Source: Pseudomonas costantinii (GTDB lineage Bacteria > Pseudomonadota > Gammaproteobacteria > Pseudomonadales > Pseudomonadaceae). From it: 64,000 nucleotides of DNA. Positions 55,198 to 64,000 of this stretch are shown one piece after another. A program made the position numbers and the translations under genes. Location of the stretch: contig NZ_MDDR01000034.1 of the NCBI RefSeq assembly GCF_001870435.1, positions 124,001 through 188,000 on the forward strand, written 5' to 3'. The notes under the pieces were generated by a model. It was given only the letters and a program-made list of their open reading frames with translations. It was not told the origin of the DNA and searched no databases. The first letter of the stretch is position 1. The number at the start of each line of letters is the position of its first letter.

Positions 55198-57303
55198 TCA
55201 AAGCAGGCGGGGGTGGGCCCAGGCCGTCATTTCCTCGGCCATCAGCGGCTGCGCCGCCCACGGCCCCTGGATAAACGCGCAACCATTGGCCTTGAGCCAC
55301 TGGGACTGTTTCAGCGTTTCCACGCCCTCAGCGATCACCACCACATCGAAATGCCCGCACAGCTGAATGATGCTGCGGGCCATCGCCGCGTCCCGCACCG
55401 AGCCCGGCAGGCGGGCCACCAGCTGTGGGTCCAACTTGAGCGTATCGAACTCAAGGTCTCGCAGATGCGCCAAGGAGCAATGACCGGAACCAAAGTCATC
55501 CAGGGCGATACGTATACCGATTTGGCGCAACAACTTGAGCTGCTTGGTCGACTCTTCAAGGTTACTCATCAGACTGTCCTCGCTGATTTCCACCTCCAAC
55601 TGCTGGCCCTGCAACCCATGTCGTTCAAGTACCTGCTGCAGTTGGCTTGCAAGGTTTGGCATATTGAACTGACTACTGCTCAGGCTCACGCTCAGCACCA
55701 GCGCCTCATCGAAAGTGGTTTGCCAGGCTTGGCGCTGGGCCGCGACTTGCTGGTAGATCCAGGCACTCAGTTGGCTGATCAGCCGCGCTTCTTCCAGCAA
55801 CGGCAAAAACAAACCCGGCGGCACATCGCCAACGCTTGGGTGCTGCCAACGCAACAGCGCCTCGACGCCACGCAAGCGTCCATCCTCCAGTGACACTTGG
55901 GGCTGGTACACCAGTGTGAAATCCTTGTTCTTGATGGCGGTACGCACACTGTCTTCGAGCATCAGCCGCGAACGGGCGCGACCGTTCATTTCCTGATCGT
56001 AATAGCGATACTGCTGACGCCCTGCACGCTTGGCTTCGTACATGGCGATATCCGCCGCCCGCAGCAGACCGTTCAAATCCGAGCCACATTCCGGGAAGGT
56101 CGCAATGCCGATGCTGACCCCCAACATCACATCCAAACCGTCGACCTGCTGACACACAGACACCCGTTCGATGAGTTTTTCCGCAATTTTTGCAGCCTGC
56201 TCCGGAAACTCCAACTCCAGCAACGCGGTGAACTCATCCCCGCCCATACGTCCCAGAGTGTCGGAGGAACGTAAACATGTCTGCATTTGCTCCGACACCC
56301 AGCGCAGTACCCGATCCCCCGCATCGTGGCCCAGCGAGTCGTTGACCCGCTTGAAACCATCAAGATCCAGGTACAACAACACCAGCGACTGCTCGTTACG
56401 CTCGCTGCGCAGCAGGGTGTTCTCCACCACCTGATGGAAACCACGCCGATTCAACAACCCGGTCAGTGGGTCGGTAACGGCCTGGAACTCCAGCTGCTGA
56501 TGCAAATGGCGCACCTCGGACATGTCCAGCACCGTCACGACCATGGCCTTCTGCTCAGCGGGCAAAGGTGCGCAGGACAAGGCCACCGGCACCTGTTGGC
56601 CGCGACCCGTGCGCAAAATGGCATCGTGCTGGCGCCACGTATCACCCTTGCGGTACGCCTCGTACATCGGGAAACCCAACCAGGCGGGCACATGGGGTTT
56701 TTGCAGGAAACTCAAGAAACTCTCACCCTGCAACTCAGCCATCGTCGCGTTAAGCAGCCGCGAAATAGCCGGGTTGGCGTACTGAATCACACTGCTCTCG
56801 CCCACCACCAGAATGCCCTCGGCGGCGTTGTCCAGCACCGAGGCATTAAAGGCCCGAGCGGACTCCAGGTCCTGGCTAAGGCGCTGCAAAGCCCGGCGAT
56901 TACGTTGGTGCTCCAGCAGAGCCTGGACCTTGGGCTTGAGGATATGCGGGTCAAAGGGCTTGAACAGGTAATCAATTCCGCCGCTGGCATAACCTTCCAG
57001 CACCGCGGCGGGCGATTGAGCATTAGCCGTGAGAAAGATAATGGGCGTCATGCACGTACGCTGGCTGCCACGCATCAGGCGTGCCACTTCAAAGCCATCC
57101 ATGCCAGGCATCCGCACATCCAGCAATACCAGGTCGACCTCGTGTGCGAGCAGTAATTCCAAAGCTTCCAGCCCGGAACCTGCGGTCATCACCCGCCAGT
57201 CTTCACACTGCAAAAGCGCACGCATGCTGATGAGGTTTTCCGGGTAGTCATCGACCACCAGAAGAACCGAAATACCGTCGCCGGGGTGTGGAGCGCAATC
57301 CAT
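55198..57303 (-). CDS. REC-PAS-GGDEF-EAL cyclic-di-GMP response regulator
   Basis: 701 residues from the ATG at 57303 (MDCAPHPGDGISVLLVVDDYPENL). A receiver domain has the acidic pair in VVDDYPEN, the phospho-acceptor Asp in LLDVRMPG, and Thr/Lys in FLTANAQ/FKPFD. A PAS domain lies near residues 150-260. GGDEF is intact (GRMGGDEFTALLE). The EAL domain has EALLRW, DDFGSG, TLKLD and IAEGVE, but the metal-ligand Asn of the usual VNLS reads VSLS, so phosphodiesterase activity is doubtful. No cognate histidine kinase is adjacent. Confidence 0.9.
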   Translation of the reverse strand: MDCAPHPGDGISVLLVVDDYPENLISMRALLQCEDWRVMTAGSGLEALELLLAHEVDLVLLDVRMPGMDGFEVARLMRGSQRTCMTPIIFLTANAQSPAAVLEGYASGGIDYLFKPFDPHILKPKVQALLEHQRNRRALQRLSQDLESARAFNASVLDNAAEGILVVGESSVIQYANPAISRLLNATMAELQGESFLSFLQKPHVPAWLGFPMYEAYRKGDTWRQHDAILRTGRGQQVPVALSCAPLPAEQKAMVVTVLDMSEVRHLHQQLEFQAVTDPLTGLLNRRGFHQVVENTLLRSERNEQSLVLLYLDLDGFKRVNDSLGHDAGDRVLRWVSEQMQTCLRSSDTLGRMGGDEFTALLELEFPEQAAKIAEKLIERVSVCQQVDGLDVMLGVSIGIATFPECGSDLNGLLRAADIAMYEAKRAGRQQYRYYDQEMNGRARSRLMLEDSVRTAIKNKDFTLVYQPQVSLEDGRLRGVEALLRWQHPSVGDVPPGLFLPLLEEARLISQLSAWIYQQVAAQRQAWQTTFDEALVLSVSLSSSQFNMPNLASQLQQVLERHGLQGQQLEVEISEDSLMSNLEESTKQLKLLRQIGIRIALDDFGSGHCSLAHLRDLEFDTLKLDPQLVARLPGSVRDAAMARSIIQLCGHFDVVVIAEGVETLKQSQWLKANGCAFIQGPWAAQPLMAEEMTAWAHPRLL

Positions 57304-57614
57304 GCTACGTCTCTTCCTTAAGGAGTTGCACCGGTCACTTCTGATAGAAAAACCGGACAAACATTGAGGCCTCACTCTAGCCCCGGTTCAAAAAAATCAG
57401 AAGTAACGTGGCTGCCATCATTGCGCCAAAGCCCAGGAAGCCGACTAACGGTCAGGCCCTACAGCCCACGGTTCATGGGAAACATGGCTTTTTGGCATTC
57501 CTCTGACGCCAATAAATTGCCAGCGACTCGTTAACAACCCAGCGAGCACCGCCTATAAAGAACCTGTGCAGCCCTCGGGCTAAAGCCTTCACCCTCTGTA
57601 AAAAGGCCAACACC
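57304..57614. other. Gap between GGDEF-EAL and alginate lyase genes
   Basis: 311 bp holding two divergent promoter regions. I see no repeat family, convincing small ORF or clear hairpin in it. Confidence 0.5.
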
Positions 57615-58280
57615 ATGATCGACCTTTCCACCTGGAACCTGAGCATCCCTGTCGGCTCGCCACCTGCGACCATCGACACGCCGAAGCTGCTGAGCGGCTT
57701 CAAGGATCAATATTTCCAGGCCAAAGGCAGCAACGTGCAATTCTGGACACCGGTCACCGGCACCCGCACCGAAAACGCCATCTACCCCCGCAGTGAACTG
57801 CGCGAGACCTATGCCGATGGGCGTCTGCGCAACTGGACCTATCCCGACGCCGACAACTTCCTGCGCGCTACCTTGGCGGTGAATCAAGTGCCCTCCAGCG
57901 GCAAAGTCGTCATCGGGCAAATTCACGCCTATGACAGCCAAAAGCCGCTGATCAAGCTGGAGTATCAATTCAAGGAAAAGACTCAGAGCGGCAACATCGT
58001 CGCCAAGGTCCGCATGCGCCCGGATGACGGCGAAGGCCGCGTGATAACCATCGCGTCAGATGTACCGCTGGAGAAAAGCTTTACCTACGTGATCAACCTC
58101 AATAAGGCCGGGCTACTGAGCGTGTACGCCGCAGACGGTGAATGGAACGAGCGCATTGGCGCAGCGTGGGGCGCCAAGCAGCTGTATTTCAAGGCTGGGG
58201 TGTACGTGCAGGACAACAGTGGGAACAGCAAGGAAGGCGCCCGGGTGACGTTTGCGAAGTTGGATATTGATCACGACTGA
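57615..58280 (+). CDS. PL7 family alginate lyase
   Basis: 221 residues. It has the three PL7 signatures: RSELRE (residues 59-64), QIH (102-104) and YFKAGVYVQ (near 193), which include the catalytic Arg, Gln, His and Tyr. No signal peptide is visible, as for some short Pseudomonas PL7 enzymes. A strong terminator follows. It may degrade alginate outside after cell lysis or by another export route, or act inside. Confidence 0.9.
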   Translation: MIDLSTWNLSIPVGSPPATIDTPKLLSGFKDQYFQAKGSNVQFWTPVTGTRTENAIYPRSELRETYADGRLRNWTYPDADNFLRATLAVNQVPSSGKVVIGQIHAYDSQKPLIKLEYQFKEKTQSGNIVAKVRMRPDDGEGRVITIASDVPLEKSFTYVINLNKAGLLSVYAADGEWNERIGAAWGAKQLYFKAGVYVQDNSGNSKEGARVTFAKLDIDHD

Positions 58281-58305
58281 CACAGCCTGATCAAATCCCA
58301 GCCAC

Positions 58306-58336
58306 AAAAAAGCCCGCATCACTGCGGGCTTTTTTA
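58306..58336. terminator. Bidirectional intrinsic terminator
   Basis: The stem GCCCGCA/TGCGGGC with a 4-nt loop is flanked by A6 on the left and T6 on the right. It serves the convergent alginate lyase and fba transcripts. Confidence 0.92.
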
Positions 58337-58348
58337 AACGACCGAGGC

Positions 58349-59413
58349 TTAGTTCACCTTAGCGTTCAACTCACCTTTCAAATAACGCTGGTACATCGCT
58401 TCCAACGAGATCGGCTTGATCTTCGAAGCATTACCCGCAGTACCAAACGCTTCATAACGCGCGATACACACATCACGCATCGCCGTCACGGTGGCGCCGA
58501 AGAATTTACGTGGGTCAAATTCGCTCGGGTTGGTGGCCATCAGGCGACGCATCGCACCGGTGGACGCCAGACGCAGGTCGGTGTCGATGTTGACCTTGCG
58601 CACGCCGTACTTGATGCCTTCAACGATTTCTTCAACCGGCACGCCGTAGGTTTCTTTGATGTCGCCGCCGTACTGGTTGATGATCGCCAGCCACTCTTGC
58701 GGTACCGAGGAAGAACCGTGCATCACCAGGTGGGTGTTCGGGATGCGTTTGTGGATTTCCTTGATGCGGTCGATGGCCAGCACGTCGCCGGTAGGCGGCT
58801 TGGTGAACTTGTAGGCGCCGTGGCTGGTGCCGATGGCGATGGCCAGGGCGTCAACTTGGGTCTTCTTCACAAAGTCAGCGGCTTCTTCCGGGTCGGTCAG
58901 CATCTGGCTGTGATCCAGCACGCCTTCAGCGCCGATGCCGTCTTCTTCGCCGGCCATACCGGTTTCCAGCGAACCCAGGCAGCCCAGCTCGCCTTCAACC
59001 GACACACCACAGGCGTGAGCCATGGCGACAGTTTGTTGGGTAACGCGGACGTTGTACTCGTAGTCAGTCGGGGTCTTGCCGTCTTCGCCGAGGGAACCGT
59101 CCATCATCACCGAGCTGAAGCCCAGTTGGATGGAGCGCTGGCACACGTCAGGGCTGGTGCCGTGGTCCTGGTGCATGCACACCGGGATGTGTGGGAACTC
59201 TTCGATCGCGGCGAGGATCAGGTGACGCAGGAATGGGGCACCGGCGTATTTGCGGGCACCGGCCGAAGCCTGGACGATCACTGGGGAGTCGGTCTTGTCA
59301 GCGGCTTCCATGATGGCGCGCATCTGCTCAAGGTTGTTGACGTTAAAGGCTGGGACGCCGTAGCCGAACTCGGCTGCGTGGTCCAGCATTTGACGCATGC
59401 TGATAAGTGCCAT
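58349..59413 (-). CDS. fba: Class II fructose-1,6-bisphosphate aldolase
   Basis: 354 residues. Zinc and active-site motifs: [36 protein letters not shown] and [11 protein letters not shown]. It catalyses the reversible cleavage of fructose-1,6-bisphosphate. In Pseudomonas it is mainly gluconeogenic because glucose goes through the Entner-Doudoroff route. The gene order tkt-epd-pgk-(small genes)-fba is conserved. Confidence 0.96.
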   Translation of the reverse strand: MALISMRQMLDHAAEFGYGVPAFNVNNLEQMRAIMEAADKTDSPVIVQASAGARKYAGAPFLRHLILAAIEEFPHIPVCMHQDHGTSPDVCQRSIQLGFSSVMMDGSLGEDGKTPTDYEYNVRVTQQTVAMAHACGVSVEGELGCLGSLETGMAGEEDGIGAEGVLDHSQMLTDPEEAADFVKKTQVDALAIAIGTSHGAYKFTKPPTGDVLAIDRIKEIHKRIPNTHLVMHGSSSVPQEWLAIINQYGGDIKETYGVPVEEIVEGIKYGVRKVNIDTDLRLASTGAMRRLMATNPSEFDPRKFFGATVTAMRDVCIARYEAFGTAGNASKIKPISLEAMYQRYLKGELNAKVN

Positions 59414-59537
59414 TGTGTTGTCTCTCCCGATCGAGGGTCGTTAATCGTGCAAGCCTGCCGTAGCGGCGGCTGCTATTCAAGTTATTGCAGATCAAGGGGT
59501 TGAGCCTTGTGCTGCTGAATCGTTATTGCTGTCAGGC

Positions 59538-59870
59538 TTACGGCGCTTTGCAGCCACGCCCAATCAAATCGTCGGTGGCGACCCAGTAAATCAGGCCTTC
59601 CTCACCTTTTGTGTGAAACGCTAGCTGGTCGTTGCTATACAGCACACCCGAGGCAGCAACGTCCTGCTTGAGGCGGTAAACCTGGTCCGATCCGCCGAGG
59701 CGTACATCCACCTCGGAACGGGCCGCGTTGGCAAAGCGCCAGTTGACCTGGGCCTTGCTGTCGCAGGTCCAAGTGGTCCACTTGTCAGCAGGCTCTGCCT
59801 TGTTGAACATGTTCATGCTGCTGCATCCGGCCAACAAGGCCAGGGCTGCCAGGGCGAAAACGCCTTTCAT
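59538..59870 (-). CDS. MliC-like lipoprotein
   Basis: 110 residues from the ATG at 59870 (MKGVFALAALALLAGCSSMN), with GAGG seven bases upstream. The lipobox is LLAGC (Cys16). The mature part (WTTWTCDSKAQVNWRFANA ... VYRLKQDVAASGVLYSND ... GLIYW) resembles the MliC domain of lysozyme inhibitors. It is transcribed with the pgk-fba group. Confidence 0.75.
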   Translation of the reverse strand: MKGVFALAALALLAGCSSMNMFNKAEPADKWTTWTCDSKAQVNWRFANAARSEVDVRLGGSDQVYRLKQDVAASGVLYSNDQLAFHTKGEEGLIYWVATDDLIGRGCKAP

Positions 59871-59931
59871 TGCCAATCCTCGAACGACAGCCCAAGGGCC
59901 GCCACTGCTGTCGGTTAGTTGATCAGACCCA

Positions 59932-60159
59932 TCAAGGGCAACCCTGTTCCTGACCGTTGGGCGCGGCGTCGTATTTCTCCAGCCGCTCGTTGCCGATGCG
60001 CTTGTTGATCACCGGCATGGTCTCGGCTTGCCAGTCAGCCTGGTAGCAGCTTTTTTTCTGCGCAGGCCCAGACTTTTCAGCCTCGGACACCGCGTTAGGC
60101 GTGCTGCCGCAGCCGGCCAACAGGCCCGCTGCGATCACCAGTGCCAACGACTTGATCAT
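59932..60159 (-). CDS. Small lipoprotein of unknown function
   Basis: 75 residues with a clear lipoprotein signal (MIKSLALVIAAGLLAGCGST; lipobox Cys17). The mature part is short and hydrophilic with two further cysteines (KKSCYQADW, GQEQGC). I do not recognise the family. It sits 29 nt after pgk and upstream of the MliC-like gene. Confidence 0.75.
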   Translation of the reverse strand: MIKSLALVIAAGLLAGCGSTPNAVSEAEKSGPAQKKSCYQADWQAETMPVINKRIGNERLEKYDAAPNGQEQGCP

Positions 60160-60188
60160 GGGAATGCTCCTTTTCCTGATCGCGAGCC

Positions 60189-61352
60189 TCAGCCCTTGGC
60201 TCGGGTTTCCAGGACTTCAACGGCCGGCAGAACTTTGCCTTCGACGAATTCAAGGAATGCGCCACCACCGGTAGAAATGTAGGAGATCTGGTCAGCAACG
60301 CCATATTTATCGATGGCCGCCAGGGTGTCGCCGCCGCCGGCAATGGAGAATGCCGAACTTTCTGCGATGGCCTTGGCCAACACTTTGGTGCCGTTGCCGA
60401 ACTGGTCGAACTCAAACACGCCGACCGGGCCGTTCCACAGGATGGTCTTGGACGACTTCAGCAGTTCAGCGAAGTTGGCGGCAGTTTGTGGGCCGATATC
60501 CAGGATCATGTCGTCAGCAGCCACGTCAGCAATGAGCTTGACGGTGGCTGCGGCGCTTTCAGCGAATTCCTTGGCGACGACCACGTCCACCGGCAGCGGC
60601 ACACTGACCTTCGCGGCAATGGCGCGGGCGGTGTCCAGCAGATCGGGTTCATACAGGGACTTGCCTACCGGATGGCCAGCAGCCGCCAGGAAGGTGTTGG
60701 CAATGCCGCCGCCGACGATCAGTTGGTTGCAGATCTGGCTCAGGCTGTTGAGCACGTCCAGCTTGGTGGAGACTTTGGAGCCGGCAACGATGGCAGCCAT
60801 CGGTTGGGCCGGTGCGCCCAGGGCCTTGCCCAGCGCATCCAATTCAGCAGCCAGCAGCGGGCCAGCAGCAGCAACCTTGGCGAACTTGGCCACGCCGTGG
60901 GTCGAACCTTCGGCGCGGTGAGCAGTGCCAAAAGCGTCCATCACGAACACGTCGCACAGGGCCGCGTATTGCTGGGCCAGTTCGTCGCTGTTCTTTTTCT
61001 CGCCTTTGTTGAAGCGCACGTTTTCGAACAACACGATGTCGCCAGCTGCAACAAAGACGCCACCCAGGTAATCAGCCACCAGCGGCACATCACGGCCCAG
61101 GGCCTTGCTCAGGTAATCGGCAACAGGCTTGAGGCTGTTTTCGGCGGAGAACTCACCTTCGGTCGGACGACCCAGGTGGGAGCAGACCATCACGGCCGCG
61201 CCTTTTTCCAGGGCCAGCTTGATGGTCGGCAGCGAGGCCAGGATTCGCGCATCGCTGGTGACAACACCGTCCTTGACTGGGACGTTGAGGTCTTCGCGAA
61301 TCAGTACGCGCTTACCTTGCAGATCGAGGTCGGTCATCTTCAACACGGTCAT
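60189..61352 (-). CDS. pgk: Phosphoglycerate kinase
   Basis: 387 residues. Motifs: [14 protein letters not shown] (substrate arginines), [11 protein letters not shown], and the nucleotide-binding [15 protein letters not shown]. It interconverts 1,3-bisphosphoglycerate and 3-phosphoglycerate. It lies 17 nt downstream of epd, so the two are co-transcribed. Confidence 0.97.
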   Translation of the reverse strand: MTVLKMTDLDLQGKRVLIREDLNVPVKDGVVTSDARILASLPTIKLALEKGAAVMVCSHLGRPTEGEFSAENSLKPVADYLSKALGRDVPLVADYLGGVFVAAGDIVLFENVRFNKGEKKNSDELAQQYAALCDVFVMDAFGTAHRAEGSTHGVAKFAKVAAAGPLLAAELDALGKALGAPAQPMAAIVAGSKVSTKLDVLNSLSQICNQLIVGGGIANTFLAAAGHPVGKSLYEPDLLDTARAIAAKVSVPLPVDVVVAKEFAESAAATVKLIADVAADDMILDIGPQTAANFAELLKSSKTILWNGPVGVFEFDQFGNGTKVLAKAIAESSAFSIAGGGDTLAAIDKYGVADQISYISTGGGAFLEFVEGKVLPAVEVLETRAKG

Positions 61353-61369
61353 GGGTCGCAGTTCCTGAA

Positions 61370-62425
61370 TTACTGTTGAGGTTGTTTAGAAGCGATGTGC
61401 AGATAATGTTCCGCAACATCCAGCATTCGGTTGGCAAAACCCCATTCGTTATCGAACCAGGCCAGGATGTTCACCAGCCTGGGGCCGGAAACGCGGGTCT
61501 GGCTGGCATCGACAATCGCCGAATGCGGGTCATGGTTGAAATCACAGCTGGCGTGCGGCAACTCGGTGTAGGCCAGCAAACCTTTGAGCGGGCCGCTGGT
61601 GGCGGCGTCGCGCAGGATCCGGTTGACCTCAGAGGCATCGGTGTCGCTGACGGTTTGCATGGTGATGTCCAGGCAGGACACGTTCACCGTCGGCACCCGT
61701 ACGGCTTTGGCCTGAATTCGCCCGGCAAGTTCCGGCAACAGTCGCTCGATGCCCCGGGCCAGGCCGGTCGATACCGGAATCACCGACTGGAAGGCCGAAC
61801 GCGTACGGCGCAGGTCTTCGTGGTGATAGGCGTCAATTACCGGCTGGTCGTTCATGGCCGAGTGAATCGTGGTGATCGACACATAATCCAGGCCGATCGC
61901 CTGATCCAGCAGGCGCAACAACGGCACGCTGCAGTTGGTGGTGCAGGAAGCGTTGGACACCAGCAGCTCATTGCCAGTCAGGCAATCCTGGTTGATGCCG
62001 TAGACGATGGTGGCGTCGACATCCGCCTCGCTGGCCATCGGCTGGGAAAACAGCACACGCGGTGCACCGGCGTCGAGAAAACGCTGGCCATCGGCACGAG
62101 TGTGATAGACACCAGAACATTCCAGCACCAGGTCGACGCCCAATGCTTTCCAGTCGATGCCTTCGGGGGTGGCACTGCGCAAGACCTGCACGCAATTGCC
62201 ATTGATATGCAGACAGTCGCCATCGACCCGCACCTCACCGGGGAACCGGCCATGGGTGGAGTCAAAGCGCGTCAGGTATTCGATGCTGGCCATGTCGGCC
62301 AAATCGTTAATTGCAACAATTTCAAACCCGGCCGCCGCCCCTCGCTCGAACAGAGCACGCAAGACGCAACGACCAATGCGGCCGTAGCCGTTGAGTGCAA
62401 CTTTGTAGGGACGCGGTTGAGGCAT
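61370..62425 (-). CDS. epd: Erythrose-4-phosphate dehydrogenase
   Basis: GAPDH-like enzyme of 351 residues from the ATG at 62425 ([19 protein letters not shown]); a TTG five codons earlier is less likely. NYGRIG-type Rossmann motif at residues 12-18; the catalytic cysteine is in [12 protein letters not shown]. It feeds erythrose-4-phosphate to pyridoxal phosphate synthesis. Its place between tkt and pgk favours epd over gap, although the two cannot be fully separated from sequence alone. Confidence 0.9.
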   Translation of the reverse strand: MPQPRPYKVALNGYGRIGRCVLRALFERGAAAGFEIVAINDLADMASIEYLTRFDSTHGRFPGEVRVDGDCLHINGNCVQVLRSATPEGIDWKALGVDLVLECSGVYHTRADGQRFLDAGAPRVLFSQPMASEADVDATIVYGINQDCLTGNELLVSNASCTTNCSVPLLRLLDQAIGLDYVSITTIHSAMNDQPVIDAYHHEDLRRTRSAFQSVIPVSTGLARGIERLLPELAGRIQAKAVRVPTVNVSCLDITMQTVSDTDASEVNRILRDAATSGPLKGLLAYTELPHASCDFNHDPHSAIVDASQTRVSGPRLVNILAWFDNEWGFANRMLDVAEHYLHIASKQPQQ

Positions 62426-62464
62426 GGGGTTCTCGATCAATGTTAGTTCGGTGTTGAATGTTCT

Positions 62465-62542
62465 GACGCCATCGCGGGCAAGCCCGCTCCCACATTTAGA
62501 CCGCGATCCAATGTGGAAGCGGGCTTGCCCGCGATAGCGCCA
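62465..62542. repeat. REP doublet, family 3, between tkt and epd
   Basis: The inverted arms GACGCCATCGCGGGCAAGCC and GGGCTTGCCCGCGATAGCGC flank CACATTTAGACCGCGATCCA. It is a complete REPIN in the tkt-epd gap. Confidence 0.9.
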
Positions 62543-62563
62543 GTACAGACAACGCAGACTGAC

Positions 62564-64000
62564 TTAGTCTTCCAGCAGCTCTTCAGCCTGACCCAGGATA
62601 TTTTCCAGGGTGAAACCGAACTCTTCGAACAACGCCGGCGCCGGCGCCGACTCACCGTAGGTGGTCATGCCGATCACGCGGCCTTCCAGGCCCACGTACT
62701 TGTACCAGTAGTCGGCGTGAGCGGCTTCGATGGCGATACGCGCGCTGACTTGCAACGGCAGAACCGATTGCTTGTAACCGGCGTCCTGAGCTTCGAACAC
62801 GCTGGTGCATGGGATCGAAACCACACGCACCTTGCGACCTTGCTCGGTCAGCTTGTCGTAGGCCTGAACGGTCAGGCCGACTTCGGAACCGGTGGAGATC
62901 AGGATCAGCTCCGGCTCGCCGGCGCAGTCTTTCAGCACATAACCGCCACGGGCGATGTCGGCGATCTGCGCGTCGCTACGCACTTGGTGCTGCAGGTTCT
63001 GACGCGAGAAGATCAGCGCCGAAGGGCCGTCCTTACGCTCGATGGCATGCTTCCAGGCCACTGCAGATTCCACCGCGTCGGCTGGGCGCCAGGTATCCAG
63101 GTTCGGCGTGGTACGCAGGCTGGTCAGTTGCTCGACCGGCTGGTGCGTCGGGCCGTCTTCGCCCAGGCCGATGGAGTCGTGAGTGTAGACATGGATCACA
63201 CGCTTCTTCATCAGCGCAGCCATACGCACGGCGTTACGCGCGTATTCCATGAACATCAGGAAGGTCGCACCGTAAGGCACCAGGCCGCCGTGCAGGGACA
63301 CACCGTTCATGATGGCGCTCATACCGAACTCGCGCACGCCGTAGTACATGTAGTTGCCGCTGGCGTCTTCAGCCGAGACACCTTTGCAACCTTTCCACAG
63401 GGTCAGGTTGGAACCGGCCAGGTCAGCCGAGCCGCCAAGAATCTCAGGCAGCAGCGGGCCGAAGGCGTTCAGGGCGTTCTGGCTGGCTTTACGGCTAGCG
63501 ATGGTCTCGCCCTTGGCCGCAACTTCGGCGATGTAGGCCGAGGCTTTCTCCGAGAAGTCGGCAGGCAGGTCACCGGCGAGGCGACGAACCAGTTCGTTGG
63601 CAAGCGTCGGGAACTCGGCGGAGTAGGCAGCAAAACGCTGGTCCCACTCGGCTTCGGTTGCCAGGCCTTTTTCCTTTGCATCCCACTCGGCGTAGATGTC
63701 GGCCGGGATTTCGAACGGGCCGTGGTTCCACTTCAGCGCAGCACGGGTCAAAGCGATTTCCGCGTCACCCAGTGGGGCGCCGTGGCAGTCTTCTTTACCT
63801 TGCTTGTTCGGCGAGCCGAAACCAATGGTGGTCTTGCAGCAGATCAGGGTCGGCTGCTCGCTCTTGCGCGCGGTGTCGATGGCGGTCTTGATCTCTTCCG
63901 GATCGTGGCCGTCAACGTTGCGGATCACCTGCCAGTTGTAGGCTTCGAAACGTTTTGGGGTGTCATCGGTGAACCAGCCTTCGACTTCGCCATCAATGGA
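62564..64000 (-). CDS. tkt: Transketolase (5' end outside window)
   Basis: About 478 residues of the C-terminal part; the N-terminus lies beyond the right edge. Visible landmarks: [24 protein letters not shown], the central [41 protein letters not shown]-like [17 protein letters not shown] and the C-terminal [21 protein letters not shown]. It transfers two-carbon units in the pentose phosphate pathway. First gene of tkt-epd-pgk. Confidence 0.97.
   Translation of the reverse strand, partial: SIDGEVEGWFTDDTPKRFEAYNWQVIRNVDGHDPEEIKTAIDTARKSEQPTLICCKTTIGFGSPNKQGKEDCHGAPLGDAEIALTRAALKWNHGPFEIPADIYAEWDAKEKGLATEAEWDQRFAAYSAEFPTLANELVRRLAGDLPADFSEKASAYIAEVAAKGETIASRKASQNALNAFGPLLPEILGGSADLAGSNLTLWKGCKGVSAEDASGNYMYYGVREFGMSAIMNGVSLHGGLVPYGATFLMFMEYARNAVRMAALMKKRVIHVYTHDSIGLGEDGPTHQPVEQLTSLRTTPNLDTWRPADAVESAVAWKHAIERKDGPSALIFSRQNLQHQVRSDAQIADIARGGYVLKDCAGEPELILISTGSEVGLTVQAYDKLTEQGRKVRVVSIPCTSVFEAQDAGYKQSVLPLQVSARIAIEAAHADYWYKYVGLEGRVIGMTTYGESAPAPALFEEFGFTLENILGQAEELLED

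Overview
The window is a stretch of chromosome from a Pseudomonas of the fluorescens group. This rests on protein similarity and gene order that I recognise (sox, gbc, dgc, cdh, cbc and bet genes in the P. aeruginosa PA5372-PA5421 arrangement; tkt-epd-pgk-fba), on the high-GC codon usage, and on several families of Pseudomonas-type REP/REPIN repeats. No rRNA, tRNA, CRISPR array, prophage or integron was seen. The window cuts soxA at the left edge (C-terminus missing) and tkt at the right edge (N-terminus missing).

Positions 1-42019 are almost entirely one catabolic island for quaternary amines. Choline is imported (betT, cbcXWV) and oxidised to glycine betaine (betA, betB; repressor betI). 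Gamma-butyrobetaine is hydroxylated to carnitine (BBOX-type dioxygenase). Carnitine is oxidised and cleaved to glycine betaine (cdhA, cdhC, cdhB; binding protein caiX; regulator cdhR). Glycine betaine is demethylated to dimethylglycine (gbcAB), sarcosine (dgcAB with a dedicated EtfAB) and glycine (soxBDA). Glycine plus the released C1 units become serine (glyA) and then pyruvate (sdaB); ltaE adds threonine/glycine exchange. gbdR is the likely global activator. I find a repeated TGTCGC-type motif upstream of gbcA, gbcB, glyA, the dgc operon and betT. Two poorly understood genes, a DUF5943 protein and an M19-like 'dipeptidase' lacking part of the usual metal site, lie just upstream of dgcA.

Positions 42176-57303 hold mixed genes: a TldD/PmbA-like pair, an RhlA-like acyltransferase followed by an MFS exporter, dbpA, a YhiN-type flavoprotein, a YccS-type membrane protein, a periplasmic binding protein, an ElaA-type acetyltransferase, a small winged-helix protein, a YgjP-type metallopeptidase and a REC-PAS-GGDEF-EAL protein. 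Positions 57615-64000 hold a short PL7 alginate lyase and the central carbon genes fba, pgk, epd and tkt, with two small lipoproteins.

Most notable non-coding structure: (1) a 660-bp gap between gbcA and etfB carries four copies of an element built on a perfect DnaA box (TTATCCACA) paired with an inverted, wobble-matched partner, and three more perfect boxes lie in neighbouring genes; (2) a RAYT transposase gene is followed by four tandem ~150-bp REPIN units; (3) three REP families punctuate operons, one forming a terminator-like hairpin between cdhA and cdhB.
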